This document shows, one piece after another, positions 16,042-24,020 of a stretch of DNA of 64,000 nucleotides; positions within the stretch are counted from its first letter, which is position 1, and the number at the start of each line of letters is the position of its first letter. The stretch comes from Streptomyces longwoodensis. Its GTDB lineage: Bacteria > Actinomycetota > Actinomycetes > Streptomycetales > Streptomycetaceae. A model generated the notes under the pieces. The model was not told the DNA's origin. It saw only the letters and a program-made list of their open reading frames with translations, and did not search any database. The position numbers were made by a program, and so were the translations under genes. The stretch is taken from positions 62,001-126,000 of the forward strand of contig NZ_KQ948558.1 in NCBI RefSeq assembly GCF_001514125.1, written 5' to 3'.

Positions 16042-17736
16042 ATGAACGGCAACGACACCGCAGGCACTCCGGGCATCAGCAGGCGCACGCTGCTCGGCGG
16101 TGCCGCCGTCGGCGCGCTCGGCGCCGTGACCGCGGCCGCGGTCCCCGCCGCGGCCGACCCCGGACACGTACCGCAGCTCTGGCGCGAGTTCGCGCACGAC
16201 CCCGTCCGGCACCCCCAGATCCCGTACGTCGGACGCGCCGGGTACGGCGGCGGTGCACTCCGGCTGCCCCGGCCACCGGTCGTGGCCGACGTACGGGACT
16301 TCGGGGCCGTGGCGGACGGGCGGACCGACTGCGCCCCCGCCATCAACCGTGCCCTCGCGGCCGCGGGCGAGGCGGGCAGCGGCACGGTCACCGTCCCGGC
16401 CGGCACCTTCCGCATCGACGGTCTGGTCCGCCTCGGCCACTCCCACGTCGTCCTGCGCGGCGCCGGCAGCGGCCGCACGACGCTGTACGCGACGAGGAAC
16501 CTCACCGAGCTGATCGGCCCGTACGGCTCCCGCTACGGCGGCGACAAGTCGTCGTGGTCCTGGGCCGGCGGGCTCATCTGGCTGGCGCCGCAGGCCCGTT
16601 GGAACGCGCTGACCGAGGCGATCAGAGCCCGGCAGTGGCCGTTCGAGGGCTGGACCGGCAACCGGCGCGACGAGTGGCGCGCGCTCACCGCCGTCGCGCC
16701 CGCCCGCCGGGGCGACCGGACGGTGACGGTCGCCGACCCGGCCGGCCTGCGCCCCGGCGCGCTGGTGCTGCTGCGCCTCGCCGACGACGCCGGGCACACC
16801 CTGCTGCGGCACATGGCCGGGGACGGGCCCGGCCCCGCCGCCTACACCTGGGCCGACAAGTCCAAGCTGCTGTCGTACGTCCCCTACGAGTGGCCGGTGC
16901 GCGTCACCCGGGTCCACTGCCGCAGGGTCACCCTGGAGCGGCCCCTCCCCCTCGACGTGCGTCCCGAGTGGGAGCCCCACTTCACCACGCACGTACCCGA
17001 GTTGACCGGAGCGGGCGTCGAAGGGCTGACGCTGGAGGCGGTGGAGACCCCGCAGCGCCCCCACCTCCTCGACCTCGGCCACAACGGCGTCGTCCTGCAG
17101 TGCGCGTACGACTGCTGGGTCGACGACGTGACGGTCCGTCACACCGACAACGGCTTCGGCCTGGTCGCCGCCTCCGCGTGCACCCTGCGCCACACCCGGG
17201 TCGCGGGGCGCGGCTCCCACCACCCGTACTTCTGCCGTGAGGGCTCGCACGACAACCTCATCGAGGACTTCACCATCGAGGAGCGCACGGTCCCCGCGCC
17301 GCCCGGCACCCAACTGCACGGCATCAACGTCGAGGGCCTGTCGTCGTACAACGTCTGGTCCCGGGGGGACATGCGCACGGGCACCTTCGACAGCCACCGC
17401 GGGCTGCCGTTCGCCGACGTCCGCACCGACATCACCGTGACCAACGACGGCCGCCACGGCGGCGACGCGAGCGCGGGCCCCCTGTTCGGCGCCCGCTTCA
17501 CCCACTGGAACATCCGCGTCACCAACGGGCGCGCGGGCCTGGTGAGGATCGACGGCCTGGCCCCGTACTCCGCGACCGTCGGCATCAACGAGGTCCGCGA
17601 GTTCGGCCAGACCGACGTCCCCGACTTCGACGGCGACCTGCACAGCCGGCTGGAGCTGTACGGCACGAGCGACGTGGTGCGCCCCCGCAACCTGTACGAG
17701 GCCCAGCGGGCCCTCACGAAGGGAGCCGGCCGATGA
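16042..17736 (+). CDS. Secreted right-handed beta-helix protein, candidate polysaccharide lyase
   Basis: A 564-residue protein with a Tat signal (ISRRTLLGGAAVGALGAVTAAAV, about residues 12-34). The mature domain opens with the pectate-lyase-3 signature DVRDFGAVADGRTDCAPAIN (about 87-106). It continues with repeated short beta-coil segments (VVLRGAGSGRTTLY, VVLQCAYDCWVDDVTVRHTDNGFGLVAAS, DNLIEDFTIEERTV) typical of right-handed parallel beta-helices. It starts 24 bases after the GH88 stop, and its own stop overlaps the next start (ATGA, 17733-17736). By fold and context it probably cuts or debranches a uronic-acid polysaccharide, but no catalytic residues can be assigned by reading, so the activity is inferred. 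Confidence 0.75.
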   Translation: MNGNDTAGTPGISRRTLLGGAAVGALGAVTAAAVPAAADPGHVPQLWREFAHDPVRHPQIPYVGRAGYGGGALRLPRPPVVADVRDFGAVADGRTDCAPAINRALAAAGEAGSGTVTVPAGTFRIDGLVRLGHSHVVLRGAGSGRTTLYATRNLTELIGPYGSRYGGDKSSWSWAGGLIWLAPQARWNALTEAIRARQWPFEGWTGNRRDEWRALTAVAPARRGDRTVTVADPAGLRPGALVLLRLADDAGHTLLRHMAGDGPGPAAYTWADKSKLLSYVPYEWPVRVTRVHCRRVTLERPLPLDVRPEWEPHFTTHVPELTGAGVEGLTLEAVETPQRPHLLDLGHNGVVLQCAYDCWVDDVTVRHTDNGFGLVAASACTLRHTRVAGRGSHHPYFCREGSHDNLIEDFTIEERTVPAPPGTQLHGINVEGLSSYNVWSRGDMRTGTFDSHRGLPFADVRTDITVTNDGRHGGDASAGPLFGARFTHWNIRVTNGRAGLVRIDGLAPYSATVGINEVREFGQTDVPDFDGDLHSRLELYGTSDVVRPRNLYEAQRALTKGAGR

Positions 17737-19022
17737 GGACCGCACACCGCGGGGCCACCGTCCTGGTCACCGCCCTGGCCGCGTGCGCCGCGCTCGTCAC
17801 CGGCGGCGCCCCACCCGCCTCCCCGGCACCGGCGGCGCCCCCCGCGCACGGCGTCCCCCGCACCGTCGTCCTCGACGGCCCCCGCCTGCACCGCACGAAG
17901 ATCCGCCTGGAGCACGGTGACGCCCGGCTGCGGCGGGCGGCCCGGGCCCTGACCGCGCGCGCCGACGCCTGGCTCGGACAGGGTCCGTGGACGGTCGTCG
18001 ACAAGCCCCGTCCGGCGCCCGGCGGCGACGTCCACGACTACCTGAGCCAGGCGCCCTACTGGTGGCCCTCCCAGCCGCCCGGTCCCGACAACCCGTGGGG
18101 CTGCCCGTACGTGCAGCGCGACGGGCAGCGCAACCCCGAGGTCGACACCGGCACCGACCGCCAGGACCTGGAGAAGGTCGTCGACTCGGTGTACGACCTC
18201 TCCCTCGCCTGGTACTACACCGGCGACAGCCGCTACGCCCGCAAGGCGTCCCAGGTCCTGCGCACCTGGTTCCTGGACCCGGCCACCCGGATGAACCCCC
18301 ACCTGGACCACGCCCAGTTCATCCCCTGCCGGTACGACGGCCGGGCCATCGGCATCATCGACTTCTCCCAGTCGTACACCGGCGTCCTCGACGCGATCGC
18401 CCTCCTGGACACCGGCGCCCCCGGCTGGTCCGCCGGGGACCGCGGCGCGATGACCCGGTGGAACGAGGACTTCCTGCGCTGGCTGGGCGACAGCGACTTC
18501 GGCCACCAGGAGGGCGCCGCCACCAACAACCACGGCACCTTCCACGACCTGCAGCTCGCGGCCCTCGCCTACGCGACCGGCGACGAGGACCTGGCACGCC
18601 GCACCGTCCGGCGGGCGGCGGACACCCGCATCACCCCGCAGATCGCCGCGGACGGCAGCCAGCCCCAGGAGCTGGCCCGCACCCGGAGCTGGCACTACTC
18701 CGCCTTCACCCTGGTCGCCCACACCCGGCTGGCCGCGATCGGCCGGCACCTGGGCGTGGACCTGTGGGGCTACGAGGGCCCCGCCGGGCAGAGCCTGTTC
18801 AAGGCCGTCGACTACCTGCTGCCCGCCGCCACCGGGGCCGCGGCCTGGCCGCACCCGGAACTGGAGTTCCACCGCTACGCCGCGACCGACGTCGTCCACG
18901 CGGCCGCCGACGCGGGAGACCCCCGGGCCCGCAAGGCCCTGGCGTCCCTGGAAGCACCGCCGGGAGGCGACCTGTGGCTGCTGCGCCCGGCACCCGAGCA
19001 GCTGGACTCGATCGCGGGGTGA
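17733..19022 (+). CDS. Secreted alginate-lyase-family polysaccharide lyase
   Basis: A 429-residue secreted protein with an N-terminal signal (to about residue 33). The body is the alginate-lyase fold: HDYLSQAPYWWPS (101-113), YVQRDGQRNPEV (126-137), AWYYTGDSRYARKASQVLRTWFLDPATRMNPHLDHAQ (159-195) and the catalytic-type motif NNHGTFHDLQ (265-274). This pattern matches the lyase group that includes PL5- and PL38-like enzymes acting on alginate or glucuronan (from memory). Translation is coupled to the beta-helix gene. Products would carry unsaturated uronic ends, the substrate of the GH88 enzyme that opens the operon. Confidence 0.85.
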   Translation: MRTAHRGATVLVTALAACAALVTGGAPPASPAPAAPPAHGVPRTVVLDGPRLHRTKIRLEHGDARLRRAARALTARADAWLGQGPWTVVDKPRPAPGGDVHDYLSQAPYWWPSQPPGPDNPWGCPYVQRDGQRNPEVDTGTDRQDLEKVVDSVYDLSLAWYYTGDSRYARKASQVLRTWFLDPATRMNPHLDHAQFIPCRYDGRAIGIIDFSQSYTGVLDAIALLDTGAPGWSAGDRGAMTRWNEDFLRWLGDSDFGHQEGAATNNHGTFHDLQLAALAYATGDEDLARRTVRRAADTRITPQIAADGSQPQELARTRSWHYSAFTLVAHTRLAAIGRHLGVDLWGYEGPAGQSLFKAVDYLLPAATGAAAWPHPELEFHRYAATDVVHAAADAGDPRARKALASLEAPPGGDLWLLRPAPEQLDSIAG

Positions 19023-19061
19023 GCGTCGGCGCCCGTCCGGCGGCAGCACCGGCGCCGGGCC

Positions 19062-20087
19062 TCACCGGGTGCGCGCCACCACACCGTCCAGCAGCGCGCG
19101 CAGGTCCCGCACCGGCCGTGCGGGTGCCCTGATCCGGTCGAGCTCCGACAGCGCCGCCGCGCTGCACCCCCGCGCCACCGCGAGCGCCGCCGCGCGTCCT
19201 CCCGCTTCCTCGGCCAGCTCCGCCGCCGCGGCCACGTCCCCGTCCGCTTCGAGCAGGGCGGCGAGACGACGGGCGGCGGGGCGGTCGCTCTCCAGGGCGG
19301 ACACCACCGGCAGGGTCTTCTTCCGCTCGCGGAGGTCCCCGTGGACGGGCTTGCCGGTGACGGCGGGATCGCCCCACGTCCCGAGCACGTCGTCCGCGAT
19401 CTGGAAGGCGACCCCCGCCTGCCGGCCGGCCCGGTCGAGGCCGGCCACCACCGCGGGGGACGCGCCGCCGAGCAGCGCCCCCAGGGCCAGCGAACAGCCC
19501 AGCAGCGCACCGGTCTTGCCCTCGGCCATGAGCCGGTAGTCCGTGCTCCGCACGCGCTGTGGCCCGGTCCACGGGCGTCCGGCGAACAGCAGGTCGTCGG
19601 CCTGTCCGCGCACCAGGTCGCCCAGCGCCGCCGACAGCAGCCGTACGGCCCCGGCTCCGCCGGCGGACGTGGCGAGGGTGTCGACGGCGAGCGCGAAGAG
19701 GGCGTCGCCGGCGAGGACAGCCGGGCCGGTCCCGTACGCCCGCCAGACGGCGGGACGGCCGCGCCGCACCGGGTCGCCGTCCATGACGTCGTCGTGCAGC
19801 AGCGAGAAGGTGTGCACCAGTTCCACCGCGACGGCGGCGGGCACCCCTGCCTCCGGGGACGCTCCGGCGATCTCCGCCCCGAGCACCGCCAGCGCCTGGC
19901 GCAGGCCCTTCCCCCCGGGGGCGGTGACCGGTGCGCCGCCCACGTCGCACCAGCCGAAGGAGTAGGCGGCCATCTCGCCGACCCAGGGGTGCAGCCGGTC
20001 CACGGCCTCCCGCAGCGCCGGCCGGGTCAACCGCGCGCAGCGGTCGACGACTTCGGCCGGTGCCGCCGCCACGTCCGCCACCGTCAC
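19062..20087 (-). CDS. Polyprenyl diphosphate synthase
   Basis: A 341-residue isoprenyl transferase from a GTG at 20087. The first aspartate motif is LLHDDVMDGDPVRRGRP (Asp99, Asp100, Asp103) and the second region is FQIADDVLGTWGD followed by ERKKTLPV. These bind the Mg-diphosphate of the allylic substrate. It condenses isopentenyl diphosphate with an allylic starter; chain length cannot be fixed by reading. Its start overlaps the stop of the upstream TPR gene (GTGA), so the two are made together. No terpene cyclase, carotenoid gene or encapsulin shell lies nearby. It converges with the lyase operon. Confidence 0.92.
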   Translation of the reverse strand: MTVADVAAAPAEVVDRCARLTRPALREAVDRLHPWVGEMAAYSFGWCDVGGAPVTAPGGKGLRQALAVLGAEIAGASPEAGVPAAVAVELVHTFSLLHDDVMDGDPVRRGRPAVWRAYGTGPAVLAGDALFALAVDTLATSAGGAGAVRLLSAALGDLVRGQADDLLFAGRPWTGPQRVRSTDYRLMAEGKTGALLGCSLALGALLGGASPAVVAGLDRAGRQAGVAFQIADDVLGTWGDPAVTGKPVHGDLRERKKTLPVVSALESDRPAARRLAALLEADGDVAAAAELAEEAGGRAAALAVARGCSAAALSELDRIRAPARPVRDLRALLDGVVARTR

Positions 20088-21124
20088 GCGGAGACCTCCT
20101 CGTCCGCCACGAACTCCGCCTGGGCCTCGGCGACCATCTCCCGGGCGTGCCGCAGTCCGATCCGCTCGGTCAGCCGGGCGAGTTCGGCGAGTTCGGCCGC
20201 CGTCGCGGCGCGGTCCCGGCCCAGTCGGGCCAGTGCCTTGGCCAGCCCGAGCCGGGCCAGCGTCTCCCCGCGCGGCTCGGTCATCTCACGGAACTCCGCC
20301 AGCGCCTCCCCGTACAGGTCACGGGCCTCGGCGTACCGCCCGGCGCGGTAGAGGACGTTGCCCCGCATCTTGAGGTTGTAGGCGAGAGCGCTCTTCAGTT
20401 TCATCTCCCGGCACGTCGCCTCGGCCTCCGACAGCAGGGACAGGGCCCGCTCGGTGTCGCCGTCCCGCACGGAGACGACGTCCGCGAGGCCGCGCAGGGC
20501 CCAGGCGTGCCCCCGCCGGTCCTCGGCGCGCGCGGATATCTCGGCCGCCTCGGCGAACAGTGCGTGGGCGCTGTCGTACTGGCCGGTGTTGCGACGCATC
20601 TGGGCGATGCCTTCCAGCGCCCAGACCGTGTGGCGGGCCTCGCCGCGCTTGCGGGCCTCGTCCAGCAGTTGCTCGTGCAGCCGGCCCACGGCCTCGTAGT
20701 CGCCCTGGATGCGGCCGGTCTCGGCGAGACCCGCCAGCGAATAGCCGCGGACGACGACGTCGCCCGCCCGTTCGCCGACCTCGGCGGCGAGGGCCAGGAG
20801 CCTGCGGGCCAGCGGGAACGCGCCCCGCTGACGGGCCAGGGTGCCGCCGCTCCAGAGCGCCCAGGCCATGCCCGCGGGGTCCCCGGCCTCCCGAGCCGTG
20901 CGGTAACTGGCCTTCCAGGCCCGCTCGGCGTCCTGCACGTGCCCGAGGCGCCGGTGCGCTTCGGCGACCGCCAGGCCCGTGCGCGCCGCCTCGGCGGTCC
21001 GTCCGGCCCGTACGGCCTCCTGCATCTGCTCGGTGCCGGCCGCGAGCACGTCCGCCAGCGGTGCGTTGACGGACAGGGTGGTGAGGGCGCCCTGGTACTC
21101 CGGGGCGAATGCCTTGCCGTACAT
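20084..21124 (-). CDS. Tetratricopeptide-repeat protein coupled to the prenyltransferase
   Basis: A 346-residue soluble protein made almost wholly of TPR-like helical hairpins (for example AGDPAGMAWALWSGGTLARQRGAFPLARRLLALA, GEARHTVWALEGIAQMRRNTGQYDSAHALFAEAAEIS and KSALAYNLKMRGNVLYRAGRYAEARDLYGEAL). The ATG at 21124 follows GAAAGG on the minus strand; an upstream frame back to 21298 crosses the promoter and is rejected. TPR proteins act as protein-binding scaffolds or peptide-sensing regulators. It is first in a two-gene operon with a prenyl diphosphate synthase, an unusual partnership whose meaning is not known. A strong palindrome lies 50 bases upstream. Confidence 0.82.
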   Translation of the reverse strand: MYGKAFAPEYQGALTTLSVNAPLADVLAAGTEQMQEAVRAGRTAEAARTGLAVAEAHRRLGHVQDAERAWKASYRTAREAGDPAGMAWALWSGGTLARQRGAFPLARRLLALAAEVGERAGDVVVRGYSLAGLAETGRIQGDYEAVGRLHEQLLDEARKRGEARHTVWALEGIAQMRRNTGQYDSAHALFAEAAEISARAEDRRGHAWALRGLADVVSVRDGDTERALSLLSEAEATCREMKLKSALAYNLKMRGNVLYRAGRYAEARDLYGEALAEFREMTEPRGETLARLGLAKALARLGRDRAATAAELAELARLTERIGLRHAREMVAEAQAEFVADEEVSA

Positions 21125-21160
21125 CGAAGCCTTTCTGTTCGGTGTGCCGGACCCGCGTGT

Positions 21161-21189
21161 ATGCACCTCGCGTATACATGAGGTGTATA
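21161..21189. promoter_or_regulatory. Nested palindrome upstream of the TPR/prenyltransferase operon
   Basis: A perfect TATACA-TGAGG-TGTATA dyad (21173-21189) sits inside a wider CACCTC ... GAGGTG symmetry (about 21165-21185). The A/T content is far above the surroundings. The location, about 40-60 bases before the minus-strand start at 21124, fits a promoter-overlapping operator, perhaps for a GntR-like repressor (inference). Confidence 0.5.
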
Positions 21190-21374
21190 GTCCGGCGGCC
21201 GTCCGCCCTTCTGCGGAGGAGGGGGTGGGAAGGGCTGCGGCCCGTTCGTCGTCCGGCAAGACGGAGGATCGACGTCCGGGGTTGCCTGCGGTGATCAAAA
21301 AAGGCTTCGGACCGCGGGGCGCACACCAGCCGGGCGGCGGGCCCCGTGAAGAGGCCCACCGCCCGGCGTCCGCG

Positions 21375-21899
21375 TCAGCGGCTGCTCGTGGTCTGGATGT
21401 CGACGACGCGGTTGTAGCGCTCCAGCAGCACGAAGAGCTTGGTCGTGTGCGCCGTCGACCCGCTGCCGAACGTCAGGGTGACCACGACCTCGTGGCCCAT
21501 GCCCACGGCGCCGTTGTCGGTCACCGTCCAGCGCGTCGGGACGTTCTGGGCGCGCAGGACGCCGTCGGCACCGTTGGTGTTCTCCCAGGCCGCCAGCCGG
21601 GTGGCGAACTCGGGCGTCAGGTAGTGCGCGCGCAGCGCCTTGGCCAGCGTGGCGTCCGGGTCGGTGTAGTCGCCCTTGGCGTCGATGTAGGCGCCGTAGA
21701 AGTCGGCGACCCGGGTGAGCGGTTGGCCCTGCGTGCCGGCCACCGGCTGCGGTGCGGCGGTGGCCGTCCTCGCCGGGGCGGGGACGGACGCCTGCGCCGA
21801 CACCTGCGTCGACACGCCGAGTCCGACGGTTAGGGCCAGGGCGGTGGCGACGGCGGCGCGGCGGGCCGGACGGTGCGGGCGGGAGGGGTGCGTGGTCAT
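21375..21899 (-). CDS. Small secreted protein of unknown function
   Basis: A 174-residue protein starting at the ATG at 21899 behind AGAAGGAAAA. It has an N-terminal signal with a cleavable hydrophobic segment (AAVATALALTVGLGVSTQVSAQA, about residues 14-36). The mature part (LTRVADFYGAYIDAKGD ... HYLTPEFATRLAAWENTNGADGVLRAQ ... GHEVVVTLTFGSGSTAHTTKLFVLLERYNRVVDIQT) has a helix-then-sheet pattern like small NTF2-like or DUF3828-like secreted proteins, but I do not recognise it with certainty. It is 56 bases downstream of another small secreted protein on the same strand, so the two may be co-expressed. Confidence 0.75.
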   Translation of the reverse strand: MTTHPSRPHRPARRAAVATALALTVGLGVSTQVSAQASVPAPARTATAAPQPVAGTQGQPLTRVADFYGAYIDAKGDYTDPDATLAKALRAHYLTPEFATRLAAWENTNGADGVLRAQNVPTRWTVTDNGAVGMGHEVVVTLTFGSGSTAHTTKLFVLLERYNRVVDIQTTSSR

Positions 21900-21955
21900 G
21901 TGGGTTTTCCTTCTCTGTGTGCGGGTCTCTTCGTGCGGGGGACGACAGGTCGTGG

Positions 21956-22330
21956 TCAGCAGGTCGAACTGGTCGAGATCCGGATCCCCGTGACGCTGTA
22001 CGCGTTCGAGAAGACGGTCTCGGTGTTGGGCGGCAGGCAGATCGAGGACCCGTCCTGGAGCCGCAGGTGGGCGACGTCGTCGTTGCGGGTGTTGACGACG
22101 TGGTAGTGCGGGCGGGACCTGACGGTCTGGTAGGAGCTCGTCACGTCGCGGTACTTGGTGATCGGAGTGCCCGCCTCGTAGGCGTGCTCGTCCACGTAGA
22201 AGCAGACGTAGGGGTACGCGCAGCCATGGGTGGCCGGCTCCGCGTGGGCCGCCGACAGGCCGGTCAGGGACAGGGCCGCTGCGGCCAGGGCCACGCTCGC
22301 CAGGCGCGCCGGCTTGCGGACGGAGTCCAT
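21956..22330 (-). CDS. Small secreted cysteine-containing protein, peptidase-inhibitor I36-like
   Basis: A 124-residue secreted protein. The ATG at 22330 has GGAGG four bases upstream. The signal peptide ends near LSAAHAEP (about 33). The mature part is about 90 residues with three cysteines: GCAYPYVCFYVDEHAYEAG near its start, SICLPP in the middle, and a terminal Cys as the last residue. The opening resembles the CxxGxVCLY start of family I36 metalloprotease inhibitors, but the match is partial and no function is claimed. It is divergent from the membrane HTH gene at 22601 and upstream of another small secreted protein. Confidence 0.7.
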   Translation of the reverse strand: MDSVRKPARLASVALAAAALSLTGLSAAHAEPATHGCAYPYVCFYVDEHAYEAGTPITKYRDVTSSYQTVRSRPHYHVVNTRNDDVAHLRLQDGSSICLPPNTETVFSNAYSVTGIRISTSSTC

Positions 22331-22600
22331 CGAACCTCCAGGAGGAAAGGGGGAATGGGCAGTACGAAGCCGTGCGGGCAGCGGTCGGTGCGCGCTCGCG
22401 GAACGGGCTCGGGGGGGCGGCACCGGTCGGTCTGGGAGACCCGCGGCCGGTGCGACACCAAGAGCATCGGCGGCCACCCGCCCCCGGCGCAACGATCTTC
22501 GCCCCTTCCGGGACGGTGGAACCATCCCAGCCCGCCTGACGTGCAGGGACATGGGTGCCTGGGATGCCGGATCGCGGGCCGGGACGGAGGAACGGTGTCG

Positions 22601-23953
22601 ATGCCGGACGAGGTCGAGGAGTTCGCGGCGCTGCTGCGCACGCTGAAGGACCGCACGGACCGCAGCTACGGCTCGCTGGCCCGGCGCGTCGGCATGAACA
22701 CCTCGACGCTGCACCGGTATTGCACGGGCGAGGCCGTACCGCGCGACTTCGCGCCCGTCGAACGCCTCGCGGTCTTCTGCGCGGCGACGCCACAGGAGCG
22801 GCTGCGGCTGCACCGGCTGTGGTTGTCGGCGCTGGCCGCCCGGCAGGGGGCGGGCCCGGACGCGCCGCCCGCGGAGCCGGAGCCGTCGGCGCGTGCGGTC
22901 GCGGAGGCGCAGACAGTGGGATCAATTCCACCGGCGCGGACGGAGGTTGCCGAGGCGGACGCGGGACGTCCGGTGGAACGCGACTCCGTCGGAGCGTCGG
23001 GGGTCGCGCCGGTCCCGGCCCAGCCCGGGTCCTCCCCCGCCGCCCGTCCCCGGTACCGCCGCCGAGCCGTGCTCGCCTCCGCCGCCGTGGCCTGCGCGCT
23101 GCTCGCGACCGTGCCGGGCACCTTCGGCCTGCCCGGCGGCGACCACTCCCCCGAGGCGGGCGCACCCCGTACCCCCGCCCCTCGTACGACCGCCGCCCCC
23201 GACGCGCCCCACCCGTCGGCCACGCCGTCACCGGAGCACGCCACTCCGGGCGTCACCCCGACCGGCACCCCGACCGGCACCCGCGGCGGTCCCACCACGG
23301 CCGCCAGGCCCGCCACCGTACTGCCCCTCGCCTGGACCACGGACTCCCTGGTCTGGGACAAGGGCTGCGACCACGACTACGTCATCGGCAAGCCGCCGAC
23401 CGACGTGCCCCCGCCGCCGCTCGAGCAGGACGCCGGGCTGTGGGCGGCGACCCAGCACGCGGTGCACGGGCGGCACATGCAGGTGCGCATCACGGTGCAG
23501 GGGCGGTCGTCCACGGCCGTCGTCCTGGAGGCGCTCCACGTCCGCGTCGCCGGCCGTGACGCCCCGGCCGCCGGCAATGCGTACGCCATGGACCAGGGGT
23601 GCGGCGGGGACTTCGCGCCCCGCAGGTTCGCCGTGGACCTGGACGTCGACCGTCCCGTCGCCCGCCCGCGGGACGGCGCGGAGGCCGGCCGGAGGCTGCC
23701 CGCGGTCAGCTTCCCGTACCGCGTGTCCGCCGAGGACCCCGAGGTGCTGCTGGTCGACGCGACGGCCCGGGCCCACGACACCCGCTGGTACCTCGAACTG
23801 GACTGGTCCTGCCAGGGCCGCACCGGTACGGTCCGCATCGACGACCACGGCCGCCCGTTCCGCACCACCGGCATCACCGGGCTGCCGCACTACTGGTACG
23901 GCACGGACGACGCGGGCGAGCGGGCCTGGGTGCCCGATCACCCGCAGTCCTGA
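22601..23953 (+). CDS. Membrane-anchored helix-turn-helix protein
   Basis: A 450-residue protein. Residues about 3-70 are an XRE-type DNA-binding domain (FAALLRTLKDRTDRSYGSLARRVGMNTSTLHRYCTGEAVPRDFAPVERLAVFC). A basic linker precedes one membrane helix (AVLASAAVACALLATVPGTFGL, about 150-171). A Pro/Thr-rich spacer with TPTGTPTGT repeats follows, then a roughly 200-residue extracytoplasmic domain of unknown family with several Trp and Cys (VWDKGCDHDYVIGKPP, DQGCGGDFAPRRFAVDL, LDWSCQGRTGTVRI). An alternative GTG start at 22595, closer to GGAGG, adds only two residues. The layout suggests a one-component sensor that reads the cell surface and binds DNA. It is divergent from the small secreted proteins, which it may control. 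Confidence 0.85.
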   Translation: MPDEVEEFAALLRTLKDRTDRSYGSLARRVGMNTSTLHRYCTGEAVPRDFAPVERLAVFCAATPQERLRLHRLWLSALAARQGAGPDAPPAEPEPSARAVAEAQTVGSIPPARTEVAEADAGRPVERDSVGASGVAPVPAQPGSSPAARPRYRRRAVLASAAVACALLATVPGTFGLPGGDHSPEAGAPRTPAPRTTAAPDAPHPSATPSPEHATPGVTPTGTPTGTRGGPTTAARPATVLPLAWTTDSLVWDKGCDHDYVIGKPPTDVPPPPLEQDAGLWAATQHAVHGRHMQVRITVQGRSSTAVVLEALHVRVAGRDAPAAGNAYAMDQGCGGDFAPRRFAVDLDVDRPVARPRDGAEAGRRLPAVSFPYRVSAEDPEVLLVDATARAHDTRWYLELDWSCQGRTGTVRIDDHGRPFRTTGITGLPHYWYGTDDAGERAWVPDHPQS

Positions 23954-23966
23954 GGCCGCCGCTCGA

Positions 23967-24013
23967 CCGTCCGCGGCCCCGGCCCCGCGGCGCGGGGTCG
24001 GGACCGCGGACGG
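23967..24013. terminator. Terminator hairpin between convergent genes
   Basis: The outer stem CCGTCCGCGG (23967-23976) pairs perfectly with CCGCGGACGG (24004-24013), with further G/C pairing inside. It lies between the stops at 23953 and 24021. Confidence 0.75.
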
Positions 24014-24020
24014 GTGGGCG

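Noticed and set aside
19062..20087. Possibility that the prenyltransferase is a family 2 encapsulin cargo enzyme
   Set aside because: Such cargo proteins have a long disordered N-terminal targeting region and a shell gene beside them. This protein starts directly with the enzyme fold and its partner is a TPR protein.
23250..23290. TPTGTPTGT-encoding repeat in the membrane HTH protein
   Set aside because: Ordinary low-complexity spacer between a membrane helix and an external domain.
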